From NCBI GenBank assembly GCA_949292905.1, contig CASFAV010000009.1, forward strand, positions 124,001 through 188,000: a stretch of DNA of 64,000 nt. The letters run 5' to 3'. The notes below the pieces were generated by a model, which saw nothing but the letters and a program-made list of their open reading frames with translations, made no database searches and was not told where the DNA came from. This DNA is from an uncultured Eubacteriales bacterium (GTDB taxonomy: Bacteria; Bacillota; Clostridia; Christensenellales; DTU072). Positions 8,286 to 17,200 of the stretch are shown here, one piece after another (the first letter of the stretch is position 1; every line of letters starts with the position of its first letter). The translations under genes were made by a program, and so were the position numbers.

Positions 8286-9365
8286 TTATTCCTCGGTTTC
8301 CGCGCCCTCGTCGTCGCCCACCGCTACGGAATAAGGCTTCACGTCGATCTTATAGCCGGTAAGTTTGGCGGCGAGCTTGGCGTTCTGACCGCCCTTACCT
8401 ATAGCGAGCGAAAGCTTGTCGTCGGGGACGATGACTCTCGCCTGTTGCTCCGTTTCGTTGAGCTGAACCATCAGAACTTTAGCGGGCGACAGCGCGCGCA
8501 CGATATATTCCGAAGGATTGGTGCTGTAAAGGATAACGTCCACCTTTTCGCCGTTGAGCTCGTTGATAACGGCGTTAACGCGCGAGCCCTTGGGTCCTAT
8601 GCAGGAACCGATCGAGTCGATATTGGGGTCTTCGCTGTAGACGGAAAGCTTGGTACGAAGCCCCGCTTCGCGAACGATATTCTTGATCTTGACGAGATTG
8701 GAGCGGATTTCGGGGACTTCTATCTCGAAAAGCTTCCTTACGAAGCCCGCGCAACTGCGCGAAACCATTACGCGGGAAGTTCCTTTGGCGTCGGTACGCA
8801 CCTTCTTGACGTAAACCTTGATCTTGTCGCCCACGTTGAGCTTTTCGCCGCGCACCTGGTCTCCCGTCGCGAGGATGCCTTCCATCTGCGTGCCCACTAT
8901 CTCGACGGACACGGTGCCGGTAGACTCTATCCTGCGCACGACAGCCTGCATAAGTTCGCCTTCGCGCTCGTTCATTTCGCTCATGACCTGTTCGCGCTTG
9001 GCTTCGTTGATGCGCTGGGTTATGACCTGCTTGGCGGTCTGCGCCGCGATCCTCGAAAGATCGTCGGGCGAAACGACTTCGCCAATAAGTTCGCCGACTT
9101 CGGCGTCCGGCTTGATGTCGCGCGCCTCTTCCAAAGATATCTCGGAATCTTCCTGAGGTTCGCCATCCACCACGGTCTGGTATGCGAAAAATTCGATGGT
9201 ATAAGTTTCGGGATTCATCCTTGCCGCGACCGCGCGGGATTCGCCGCTCTCTTTCTTGAAGGCGGACGCGAGTCCCGCTTCCAGAGAAGATATAAGCAAC
9301 GATTTGTCGATTTTGTACTCGTTTTCGATCTGGTCGAGCGCAAGGAACAGTTCTTTGTTTTTCAT
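8286..9365 (-). CDS. nusA: transcription termination/antitermination protein NusA
   Basis: 359 residues, the short form without acidic C-terminal repeats, as in other Firmicutes. Order: N-terminal RNA-polymerase-binding domain (1-130), S1 domain (about 135-205), KH1 (GPKGSRVNAVINELNGEKVD) and KH2 (IGKGGQNAKLAAKLTGYKID). It modulates pausing, hairpin-dependent termination and antitermination. A GAGGT lies before the ATG. It follows rimP and precedes rnpM in the conserved operon. Confidence 0.97.
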   Translation of the reverse strand: MKNKELFLALDQIENEYKIDKSLLISSLEAGLASAFKKESGESRAVAARMNPETYTIEFFAYQTVVDGEPQEDSEISLEEARDIKPDAEVGELIGEVVSPDDLSRIAAQTAKQVITQRINEAKREQVMSEMNEREGELMQAVVRRIESTGTVSVEIVGTQMEGILATGDQVRGEKLNVGDKIKVYVKKVRTDAKGTSRVMVSRSCAGFVRKLFEIEVPEIRSNLVKIKNIVREAGLRTKLSVYSEDPNIDSIGSCIGPKGSRVNAVINELNGEKVDVILYSTNPSEYIVRALSPAKVLMVQLNETEQQARVIVPDDKLSLAIGKGGQNAKLAAKLTGYKIDVKPYSVAVGDDEGAETEE

Positions 9366-9408
9366 TTTGGGGTAACCTCCGTATTAAATTGTTATTAAAT
9401 TGTCCGGT

Positions 9409-9885
9409 CTATTTAAGACCCTTCATGTCCACGTAAGGGCGAAGTACTTTGATATTCGCCTTGGGTATCGGCGTTTTCAGGGTCTTGACCTCGAGATAAA
9501 CGTTTTCGTCGTCGTGTCCGAGAAGGAGCCCTACCGCCTGTTTCTTTTTGCCGACGGGTTTAATGTAAACGGCTTCCACCTTTTCTCCGGCGTTGCGCTC
9601 GAAATCCCTGTCGGTCACTATGGGACGATCGAGCCCGGGCGAAGAAATATTGAGGGTGTAGGCTCTGCCGTCGGTAATATCGGCTGCTTCGAGCGGCGCG
9701 TCGAGCGCGTCGTTGACCTTTACACAATCATCGAGGTCGACTCCGCCTTTTTTATAAATGTAAACGGTAAGCGTATCGCACTTTCCGACGCAGTTGAAAG
9801 TAACCTCGACGACTTCGTAGCCGAGTTTTTCCACGACGGGCACTATCACGCTTTCCGCGCGTTCTTTAACCGATCCGTAGTCCAT
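9409..9885 (-). CDS. rimP: ribosome maturation factor RimP
   Basis: 158 residues with the two RimP subdomains: an N-terminal alpha/beta part (VIVPVVEKLGYEVVEVTF) and, after the motif YTLNISSPGLDRP, an SH3-like C-terminal barrel. It acts in early 30S assembly. It is the first gene of its transcription unit, with a strong promoter at 9973-10001 and a long inverted repeat (9915-9941) in the leader. The likely ribosome-binding site is the GAGG or GAGGAG sequence about 10-20 nt upstream of the ATG. Confidence 0.95.
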   Translation of the reverse strand: MDYGSVKERAESVIVPVVEKLGYEVVEVTFNCVGKCDTLTVYIYKKGGVDLDDCVKVNDALDAPLEAADITDGRAYTLNISSPGLDRPIVTDRDFERNAGEKVEAVYIKPVGKKKQAVGLLLGHDDENVYLEVKTLKTPIPKANIKVLRPYVDMKGLK

Positions 9886-9914
9886 TTGAGACGCCTCACT
9901 CCTCTATATATCGA

Positions 9915-9941
9915 TTGAGAGTGGCCGCCGACCACTCTCAA
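9915..9941 (-). promoter_or_regulatory. leader hairpin upstream of rimP
   Basis: TTGAGAGTGG (9915-9924) and CCACTCTCAA (9932-9941) form a perfect 10-bp inverted repeat with a 7-nt loop. It lies about 25 nt downstream of the predicted start site and upstream of the rimP ribosome-binding site. No U run follows, so it is not a plain terminator; a mRNA-stability or NusA/RimP-dependent control element is inferred. Confidence 0.5.
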
Positions 9942-9972
9942 GTAACCGTAATAATTACTATTAAGCATTAAA

Positions 9973-10001
9973 ATATTAACATATAAAGAAAAGTTATGCA
10001 A
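9973..10001 (-). promoter_or_regulatory. sigma-A promoter of the rimP-nusA-infB operon
   Basis: TTGCAT (9996-10001), 17 bp, TAATAT (9973-9978), with TG one base before the -10 (extended -10). It overlaps the last codons of rluD. The 3' half of the spacer plus the -10 is almost identical to the tig promoter at 62540-62568. Confidence 0.8.
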
Positions 10002-10911
10002 GCGTTTTGCGCAACTTATCGAGCACATCGCGGAAATAATCGGGAAGCGGCGCCGTGAATTCCATGCGCTCGCCCGAAACGGGGTGGTTCACCACGAGTC
10101 TTGCGGCGTGCAACAACTGCCCTTTAAGGCCGAACGCGTTGCTTCCGCCGTAGAGAGGATCGCCCACGACGGGATGCTTCATGTAAGCGCAATGCACGCG
10201 GATCTGGTGCGTTCTTCCCGTGAAAAGCTCGAACTCCGCAAGCGTATAACGCCCGAAACGTTCTATCACTTTATAAGCGGTCTTTGCGGGGCGTCCGCCT
10301 TTGACGACAGCCATTTTTTTGCGGTCTTTGGGATTGCGGTCCAGCGGCTGCTCGATAACTCCGGAGTCCTCTTTGATGTTGCCGTCCACAAGCGCTATAT
10401 AAAAGCGTTTAGCGGTTTTTTCTGCGATCTGAGCGGCAAGCGAGAGATGCGCGCAATCGTTTTTCGCTATAAGTATAAGCCCGGAAGTATCCTTGTCGAG
10501 TCGGTGCACTATGCCGGGACGCAGCACGCCGTTAATACCCGACAGATCTTTGATGTGGTACAGAGCGGCGTTGACGAGGGTGCCGTCGGGCGAGCCCGCT
10601 GCGGGATGGGTGACCATTCCCTGCGCTTTATTGATCACGGCGAAATCGGGATCCTGGTAAACGATGTTGAGCGGAAGATTTTCGGGCTCGACGCTGAGCT
10701 CGACGGCGTCCGCTACGGCTATCTCCACGAGATCGCCCTCTTTCATCGCGTAGCCGCCTTTGGACACCTGCTCTCCGCGCACTTTGACCATACCCATTTC
10801 TATACAGCCTTTAATGCGGCTTCTGGAGATGTCGGGCAATTTATCGGCGAGGAAAACGTCAAGACGCGCCCCTTTGTCCTCGCTGCCTGCCACAAAAACG
10901 GAAACTTCCAC
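9994..10911 (-). CDS. rluD: RluD-type 23S rRNA pseudouridine synthase
   Basis: 305 residues: an S4 RNA-binding domain (about 14-70), then the RluA/RluD catalytic domain with HRLDKDTSGL (136-145; catalytic Asp139) and the GRTHQIRVH motif. The family modifies helix 69 of 23S rRNA or related sites; the exact uridines cannot be read from sequence. It follows lspA with 1 nt between stop and start, the conserved lspA-ylyB order of Firmicutes. The promoter for rimP lies over its 3' end. Confidence 0.88.
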   Translation of the reverse strand: MEVSVFVAGSEDKGARLDVFLADKLPDISRSRIKGCIEMGMVKVRGEQVSKGGYAMKEGDLVEIAVADAVELSVEPENLPLNIVYQDPDFAVINKAQGMVTHPAAGSPDGTLVNAALYHIKDLSGINGVLRPGIVHRLDKDTSGLILIAKNDCAHLSLAAQIAEKTAKRFYIALVDGNIKEDSGVIEQPLDRNPKDRKKMAVVKGGRPAKTAYKVIERFGRYTLAEFELFTGRTHQIRVHCAYMKHPVVGDPLYGGSNAFGLKGQLLHAARLVVNHPVSGERMEFTAPLPDYFRDVLDKLRKTLA

Positions 10912-10912
10912 G

Positions 10913-11473
10913 TCAAGCCTCCGACTTTCCGTCGTCTGCAGACTTGTTCTCGGATTTTTTATCGGGACGATAGAAGAAAATGATATAAACTATCATGCAA
11001 CCGCAACCGACGCAAAGTCCGCTGTCGGCAAAATTGAACACGGCAAAGTCGATCAACTCGAAATATATGAAATCGCGCACGTAGCCGAAAGCGATGCGGT
11101 CGACTATATTGCCCAGAGCTCCGGCAAGCATAAGAATGAGCGCGGCGCGAAAAAATCCGTTACGTTCTTTGACCGAAAACACCCATAATGTCGCCAGAAC
11201 GACGAAAGTAACGCAGGCGACGGCGAGAAGAACGCTCGTGGCGTCCGAAAAAATACCGAACGAAGCACCCGTATTCTCCACTGCGGTAAAGCGCAACACG
11301 CCTTCGATAAGTATGATATCGGGCTTGCCGGCGGCTATCGGACCGTAGACGAATTCCTTGGTCAGGAGATCGAGCGCGAGATACGCGAACATAATGACCG
11401 CCTCTATCCCCAGATAAAGCGCCGTCTTACGCGGATCGTCGTAAAAATATTTCCTCAAATCGGGTTTTCGCAT
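10913..11473 (-). CDS. lspA: lipoprotein signal peptidase (signal peptidase II)
   Basis: 186 residues from the ATG at 11473. Four membrane segments, with the two catalytic Asp motifs GALGNIVDRI and FNFADSGLCVG, define LspA, which removes signal peptides from diacylglyceryl-modified prolipoproteins. Several lipoproteins in this window would be its substrates. A TTG at 11488 is in frame upstream, but it lies inside the promoter: TATACT occupies 11480-11485, leaving 6 nt before the ATG. Transcription should therefore begin at or within a base of the A of the ATG, giving a leaderless mRNA. The acidic/basic C-terminal tail is typical of a cytoplasmic end. Confidence 0.93.
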   Translation of the reverse strand: MRKPDLRKYFYDDPRKTALYLGIEAVIMFAYLALDLLTKEFVYGPIAAGKPDIILIEGVLRFTAVENTGASFGIFSDATSVLLAVACVTFVVLATLWVFSVKERNGFFRAALILMLAGALGNIVDRIAFGYVRDFIYFELIDFAVFNFADSGLCVGCGCMIVYIIFFYRPDKKSENKSADDGKSEA

Positions 11474-11479
11474 ACGGAT

Positions 11480-11508
11480 AGTATACAATAAAAGCGGACG
11501 TTATGCAA
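11480..11508 (-). promoter_or_regulatory. sigma-A promoter giving leaderless lspA mRNA
   Basis: TTGCAT (11503-11508), 17 bp, TATACT (11480-11485), then only 6 nt to the lspA ATG at 11473. The same 6-nt distance separates the rnpB -10 box from the first base of its P1 helix, so the start site is predicted at the ATG itself. No Shine-Dalgarno sequence is possible. Confidence 0.75.
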
Positions 11509-11567
11509 GAAAATAACGCCCGTTAACGCAAACGCAAGGATATTACGCACGAATAAGGTACCGAAAC

Positions 11568-11942
11568 TCAGTTTTCGTCCGCACGACTCGCCGCACAGGC
11601 AATCTCCACGCCTTTGGGAGTGATGAGATAGGTCCCGTCGCCTATCCGCTCCATTCGACCGTCGAGCGCGCAGACAGCGCCGCTCAGGAAATCGAGAAGT
11701 CTTTGCGCCGTCACGGGCGGTACGCCCTTGAAGTCGGCGACCACGCCGCGATTGCGCCTTATCTCTCCCACGATCATACGCACGTCGTTATATCCTGCGG
11801 GCGTCGTGACGCTTACCCGCGCCGCCTTCGGCAGGGTGTCGGGACGCTTGCGCGCCATATATCTGTCATAAGGAGTAGGCTTCGGGATTTTTGGCTTTTT
11901 CTCTGGAATTTTGCCGGTTTTCAACGTTTCAAGATAGCTCAT
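11568..11942 (-). CDS. sepF: cell division protein SepF
   Basis: 124 residues. After a basic/Pro-rich linker (about 10-38) comes the SepF core: NDVRMIVGEIRRNRGVVADF, a region ending RLLDFLSGAVCALDGRMERI, then TYLITPKGVEI. SepF polymerises into rings and anchors FtsZ to the membrane; the usual N-terminal amphipathic membrane helix is very short or missing here. It follows yggS, as ylmE-ylmF do in Bacillus, but ylmG, ylmH and divIVA are absent. No clear ribosome-binding site precedes the ATG. Confidence 0.87.
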   Translation of the reverse strand: MSYLETLKTGKIPEKKPKIPKPTPYDRYMARKRPDTLPKAARVSVTTPAGYNDVRMIVGEIRRNRGVVADFKGVPPVTAQRLLDFLSGAVCALDGRMERIGDGTYLITPKGVEIACAASRADEN

Positions 11943-11979
11943 ACTATGAAAATGCGTCTAAATTAGAATACTCGAAAGG

Positions 11980-12645
11980 CTAATCGAACAATATTCGCCC
12001 CGGACGTATCATCGTGGAACCGCATTCGACGGCAAGCTCGAAGTCGTGAGACATCCCCATCGAGAGAATGTCGAAGCCCTCCCTATCCTTGCCTAGTTTA
12101 CGGAACAACCCCTCGACTTTGGTAAAGCACGCGCGCAGTTCGCTCTCTTCGATACCCTGCGGCGCGACCGCCATGAGCCCTCTCACTCTGATATGCGCGT
12201 AAGCTCCGAGCGAAGCGAGGAATTCCTCAGCCTCCTCGGCTATCAGTCCGCCCTTGTTGGCTTCCTCTCCGCTGTTGATCTCGATAAGGCACTCCTGCAC
12301 GACGCCGTGCTTTGCCGCAAGGCGCTCGATTTCTTCTGCCAGCGCGGGTCTGTCGAGACTTTGTATGAGACGCACCTTCCCGATGAGATATTTGACCTTG
12401 TTTGTCTGTAACCTACCTATGAAGTCCCACGTGAGGTTTTCGTCGTATTTGGAGCAGAATTCCTGCACTCTGTTTTCGCCGAAAGCTTCCACGCCGCCGT
12501 ACGCCCACAGCTTCCGCAAGGTCTCTATATCGCGGAACTTGCTCGCGCCCACTATCTTGATCTCTGCGGGATCGCGCCCTGCGCGCTCCGCCGCGCGCGC
12601 TATAGCCGATTTTATATTTTCGAGATTCTCTATAACCTTTTCCAT
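11980..12645 (-). CDS. yggS: pyridoxal-phosphate homeostasis protein (YggS/PLPBP)
   Basis: 221 residues from the ATG at 12645, the family's usual length. A PLP-binding TIM barrel with VGASK (PLP Lys36), FGENRVQEF, WDFIGRLQTNK and the phosphate-binding end GMSHDFELAVECGSTMIRPG. It buffers PLP and links to amino-acid homeostasis. The frame stays open far upstream, but the extra N-terminal residues have no family similarity. A TTGCAA-17-TATAAT promoter ends 6 nt before the chosen ATG, so the mRNA should be leaderless. sepF follows after 37 nt. Confidence 0.93.
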   Translation of the reverse strand: MEKVIENLENIKSAIARAAERAGRDPAEIKIVGASKFRDIETLRKLWAYGGVEAFGENRVQEFCSKYDENLTWDFIGRLQTNKVKYLIGKVRLIQSLDRPALAEEIERLAAKHGVVQECLIEINSGEEANKGGLIAEEAEEFLASLGAYAHIRVRGLMAVAPQGIEESELRACFTKVEGLFRKLGKDREGFDILSMGMSHDFELAVECGSTMIRPGRILFD

Positions 12646-12651
12646 AAGGTT

Positions 12652-12680
12652 ATTATAACGCCGCCGTCCCTCCTTTGCAA
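12652..12680 (-). promoter_or_regulatory. sigma-A promoter giving leaderless yggS mRNA
   Basis: TTGCAA (12675-12680), exactly 17 bp, TATAAT (12652-12657), then AACCTT and the ATG at 12645. It sits in the short gap after the ssb stop. The near-consensus boxes and the 6-nt gap make a start at the initiator A the simplest reading. Confidence 0.8.
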
Positions 12681-12692
12681 GCATTGTTTCTT

Positions 12693-13337
12693 TTACTCGG
12701 TCATTTCTTCCTCTTCGGAGCATGCACCCGCAAAACAAAGCCTGCCTATGCTTATTTCGTAAGCGGTACGCGTTTCCTGCTCGCCGCTTTCGAGCACCTT
12801 TTGATATTCTCTGCTCTGTATCCTTCCGCTGAGACTTATTTTGTCGCCCACCTCGAGTTTCGCGGCAAACCTCGCGTTCCTTCCCCACGCTATGCACGGT
12901 ATGTAATCCGACTTGTTATACGCCCTGTTCACGGCTATCAATATGTCGGCTATTTCGCGCTTGAACGGCGTCGTGCGGAATACCGGCGGCTTGCACACGT
13001 AACCGGTGAGCTCTATACGGTTGGTGTTGAGCGCGTATTCGTCGTCGGTTATCTCGCGCACGAATACCGTCAGCATCAGTTTTGATTTGCCGTCGATAAG
13101 CTTGTTGTAACTGCGGAATTGTCCCTCTATGCTGACCTGACTGCCGTCCTCGAATCCGCCTTCGTCCAGCAGTCTCTCCGATACCGTTACCGGTATCACG
13201 TCTTTCTGCGACGATAATCTTTCCACTTCCACGTGGGTCTCGTAAAAGCCTTCTCCGAATACGCTGTGCGAGTACTTCGGCTCGCCCGTGATTTTTCCGG
13301 TAAGATACACTACGTTGTTGTTCATTAGATTGTCCAT
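12693..13337 (-). CDS. tandem OB-fold single-stranded DNA-binding-like protein
   Basis: 214 residues built of two SSB-type OB folds. The first is about residues 7-90 (NVVYLTGKITGEPKYSH... VSIEGQFRSYNK) and the second about 105-200 (NRIELTGYVCKPPVFRTTPFKREIADILIAVNR... ISLSGRIQSREYQK). The second copy is closer to canonical SSB. There is no acidic DDDIPF-type tip, only EEEEMTE at the end. Binding of ssDNA is inferred from the fold. GGGAG 8 nt upstream supports the start. It is co-transcribed with the deacetylase upstream and is unlikely to be the main replication SSB, which usually sits with rpsF/rpsR. Confidence 0.75.
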   Translation of the reverse strand: MDNLMNNNVVYLTGKITGEPKYSHSVFGEGFYETHVEVERLSSQKDVIPVTVSERLLDEGGFEDGSQVSIEGQFRSYNKLIDGKSKLMLTVFVREITDDEYALNTNRIELTGYVCKPPVFRTTPFKREIADILIAVNRAYNKSDYIPCIAWGRNARFAAKLEVGDKISLSGRIQSREYQKVLESGEQETRTAYEISIGRLCFAGACSEEEEMTE

Positions 13338-13358
13338 TGGTTTTACTCCCGTGATTCG

Positions 13359-14117
13359 TTATTGATTTTTGATTTGTTTGCCGGCGGCGTCTATCGTATA
13401 TCCGTCTTTATATACAAGTTCGTCCAGTCTTACCGCGCTCATCCCCTTATTCTTTATCGCAAGCAATATCAGCGGTAATGCTTCGGTAATGTGCTCGGAA
13501 TTGTTATGGCACAATACTATCGCGCCTTTATCGAGCTTATTCACGACGTTTTCGGTTATCTCCGCCGCGCTTATGCCCTTCCAGTCGAGGCTGTCCGCGC
13601 TCCATTGTATGCATTGGACTCCCCGCGCCCCGAGCGCGTTGATAAGTTTGTTGTCGTATTCCCCGAACGGCGCGCGATAATACGCCGGCTTGTAGCCTAC
13701 GAGAGCTTCTATTTTCTCGGCGGTAACGTCTATCTCGCTTCCCATCAAGGTTTCGTTCAGCTCGCTCAAATGCTTATGGTTGTCGCTGTGATTCCCGATG
13801 AGATGCCCGCGTTCGTTTATTTCCTTGACAAGTTCGGGGTATTCGTCCACCCATATCCCCGTAAGAAAAAACGTCCCCTTGAAGCCGTATTCTTCGAGGA
13901 TATCCATTATTTTCGTTGTCTTGTCCGCGCCCCACGAAGCGTCGAACGTAAGCGCCACTTTATTATCTTCCGTTTCTACCGAATAAACGGGCACCAGTCT
14001 TTTCGCCGCAGCGGCTTCGGTCGCGGCTTGCGCGCTTATAAGCGCCACCGCCGCAATAAGCACGAGCACGGACGCTATCACGGTCAAAGCCGTGCGCTTT
14101 CTCATAACGAGGAACAT
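13359..14117 (-). CDS. polysaccharide deacetylase, PdaB-like
   Basis: 252 residues: a signal/anchor segment (about 9-30), then a NodB-homology domain. Motif 1 is TFDASWG with a single catalytic-type Asp, motif 2 is HSDNHKH (metal His), motif 3 RAPFGEYD, and the later IVLCHN contributes the last His. These place it with the PdaB/CE4 group, which acts on peptidoglycan, in PdaB's case during sporulation. GGAGGT 6 nt upstream of the ATG fixes the start. It heads a two-gene unit with the SSB-like protein. The exact substrate is not determined. Confidence 0.85.
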   Translation of the reverse strand: MFLVMRKRTALTVIASVLVLIAAVALISAQAATEAAAAKRLVPVYSVETEDNKVALTFDASWGADKTTKIMDILEEYGFKGTFFLTGIWVDEYPELVKEINERGHLIGNHSDNHKHLSELNETLMGSEIDVTAEKIEALVGYKPAYYRAPFGEYDNKLINALGARGVQCIQWSADSLDWKGISAAEITENVVNKLDKGAIVLCHNNSEHITEALPLILLAIKNKGMSAVRLDELVYKDGYTIDAAGKQIKNQ

Positions 14118-14195
14118 TTCTTTACCTCCATATTAACGTTTTAGCTTTGTCGAATTCCGACGATTATTCGGGGAATAGAACTTAATTTACCTAAC

Positions 14196-14228
14196 AAAAA
14201 AAGCATATCCCTTTGCCATAGGATATGC
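14196..14228 (-). terminator. intrinsic terminator after the large lipoprotein gene
   Basis: On the minus strand GCATATCC (complement of 14221-14228) pairs with GGATATGC (14203-14210) over a 10-nt loop and is followed by seven U. It lies 30 nt beyond the stop at 14258. Confidence 0.85.
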
Positions 14229-14257
14229 CTTACGGAACATGTTTATGACTCGACGGT

Positions 14258-17200
14258 CTATTCGAAATATTCTGACAGGTCGCGCCAGTATTCCGACTCC
14301 TTATAACTCTCCGAGAGAGCGCCGGCGCGAATATACAACCGTCCGCTTCCGCCCGCGGCGCCTTCCACGTCTATCGGGACACCGCCGGCAACGGTCGGAG
14401 CCGAAGTATTGAGCCACACGGTAAGGTTCGCGGAGCCGTCCCAGTCCACCGCGGCGTTACCCAAATAGGTAAGCTTATCGAATCGATACGTGGTGATAGA
14501 AGCGCAACCGTAAAATGCGTAAGCGCCGACGCTCGTCACGGACGAATTGGGAGCGTCGAGAGCCGCAACGCCCGAAAGCACGGAGGTTTCGGGTGTATTG
14601 GAATAATATATTTCCGAAAGCGAAGAGCAACCGTAGAAAGCGTAATCGCCTATCGTGACGAGATTGCCGCCGTAGCCGACGCGGACAAGCGAATCGGCGC
14701 CGCAGAAAGCGAAAGGCAATATCGTCGTGCATTGCGATCTGATATTATATTCCGTTGCCGCGTTGCCCGCAGGATAAGCGATCAGATCGTATTTATTCGC
14801 AGTCACCACGCGGTAAAGCGCGCCCTGAGCGTCGTTTACGAATGAGGAGTTATTCTCGCTTACTCCTATGTACTCGAGCGCCATACACCCTAAAAACGCG
14901 CCCTTTCCTACCGATTCGACGTTGCCGAGATAAACGTACCTGACGTTTTCGAGTCCGTACAACGCGTAATCGTCGAGTATCCTCACGTTGCCGAGAGTGA
15001 CGCCGAACACGTTAGCGCCTTTCGCCGCGAACGCATAAGGCGCTATATACGAAACGATGCGTCCGGAATACGATTGCATTATATTGACGTAACCGGAGTT
15101 GCCCACGTATGCGTACAGTCCGTAAGACGCGTCTTCCCGTTTATACAGGATACAGTTGTCAATCTGTTTTATCCCGTTCAGAAGCATCTGCCTGTCTTCT
15201 TCGGCGTTGCCGTTTACGGAAACTATAAAGAAATTGTAATCGATATCGACGTCGACGAAGGCGTCTTCGGGATAATCGCGCATAATGCGTTCCACGGCGC
15301 GTTGAACAATGGCGGTGATCTTCATGAGGGATTTGACTTCTATCACATAGAAATCGTGCCCGTATTCCGAAACGGCAGTAACGACGCCGTCGACGTAACT
15401 GAGAATAGAATTGAAATTATTACCTCCGAACAGCTCTCTGATCTGATAGCTTTCGCGGGAATATTTAAGGAAAATACCGGCTGAGGCGAAGCTGTCGCGA
15501 TTGCGCTCGTAAAGAGTATCGAGCGTAAATCCTACGGGAGTAATTTCGACGAATTCCGCCGTGAGGGTGACGTTCGTCGCAGGCATCGTAAACGTATCCG
15601 AGACGGCGTACGAAGAATCGGACGTGGTCAGAGTAATACTTTTCAATTCATAGCCTTCGTTGGGAACCACGGTTATGGGCACCACTGTGCCTGCGTAGAC
15701 CGCGTTGTAGTTGGGAACGGTGATGTATCCGCCCTTTACGTTGTCGATCCTTATCGACGAATAATCGGAAGAATCGCTGACTTTGTCGTATTTCCCGTCG
15801 TCGTACATAATACCGACGTCGCCCGCATACTCTGCGGTAAGGATAAATACGCCCGACTCGTCGAGCGCGCCGCTGTAACCGCCGCCGGTGGTGACCGTAA
15901 GCTCTATCGAACCGTAATTGTAATCGCCGCGCGTCGTGGCTATGAACTGTACCGCTTCGCCTACCGCGATCTCGGTAACGCTCGGATATACGGAAATATT
16001 GTATTCGTCTATACACCCTACTTTATATACCCGCTCGAATTCCGCGGTAACGGTAACGTCGCTGTCGGGCATTACGAATTCCTCGTCAACCGCTACGGTG
16101 ACGGGAACTCTCGCCGAAATATAACTTATTTTAAGACTGCCCGATTTAAGACGGTATCCCTCGTCGGGGGTAACGGTGGCATAAACGGTTTCGCCGTAGC
16201 ACGCTGTCGCATTATGGAAAGAGACCGTGCCGCCTTCGAATTCTTCCGCTTTCAAAGCAAAAGACACATTGCTGACCGCACGAGTGGAAACGCAAATAAA
16301 CACGTTAGCCTTAGGCATGACGAAGCTGTAGTCGTCGAGTTCGAGGACGGAAACGGGATTTTCGTCCTCGCCGAGTATTTTAAGCTGCACGGAAGATATA
16401 AAATATCCCGCGTCCGGCGTAATGTCGAAAGCTATCAGATCGCCTTCGTAAGCGTTGTTGGCGGAAAGCGTGCCTTGGAAATTCATGTCGCCCGAAAAAG
16501 CCACGTAATAGCCGCGCTTCACGAATTCCGCTACGACGACGGTATCCTCGGAGGGCATTATAAAAGTATCGCCTTCTATATAAGAGCCGTTGACGCTCAC
16601 GGAACCGATCTCGTAGTCGGTGAGCGGATTGAGCAATAAAGTGACTTCTTCTCCCGCCGCGTAAGAATATCTGTCGTCGTCGGTGGCTATCACTCCGTCG
16701 GAAGCGCTCAAAGTAAGCTTATACAGATCGTCGTCATCGTCTATATCCGCGAATACGGCTTCGAGCGTAACGTCGTTGTCCGGCATGATGAAACCGCCGT
16801 CGTCGAGGATCACCCCTTCGGCGCCGAGACTGACCAGTCGGCTGCCTTCTCCGGGTCTGACTTCGAATTTAACGAACAGTCCCGCGGCGGACCTGTCGGT
16901 TTCGAGGACGATCTCGCCGTTTCCGCTACTTTCGCAGTCCACGGAATACAGCGTGTCGTAGTCGATCGGCGCGAATTCCGCCCCCACGATCACGTCGGAA
17001 TCGGTCATCACGAAATAATTATCGGTGATATCGACGCGTCCGCCTTCCGCAGAAGCGAACATATACATTTTTACCAGTCTGTAGCCGTAATCGGGTATGG
17101 CGCGCACCGTGACGATGTCGCCGCGTCTTGCGGAGTCCGTTCCCAAAGCTATCGTACCGTTCGAGGTGAAAGGATATACCGATACGGCGTGCGCCCGTAG

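Noticed and set aside
12646-12897. N-terminal extension of the YggS protein (84 extra codons)
   Set aside because: The extension is Arg/Lys-rich, antisense-free of any domain, and contains the promoter and the 3' end of ssb; the family starts at 12645.
14146-14154. TTTGTCGAA, a perfect Spo0A box, upstream of the deacetylase gene
   Set aside because: A 9-mer is expected about 0.5 times by chance in 64 kb on both strands, and no promoter with fitting spacing was found; kept only as a weak hint.
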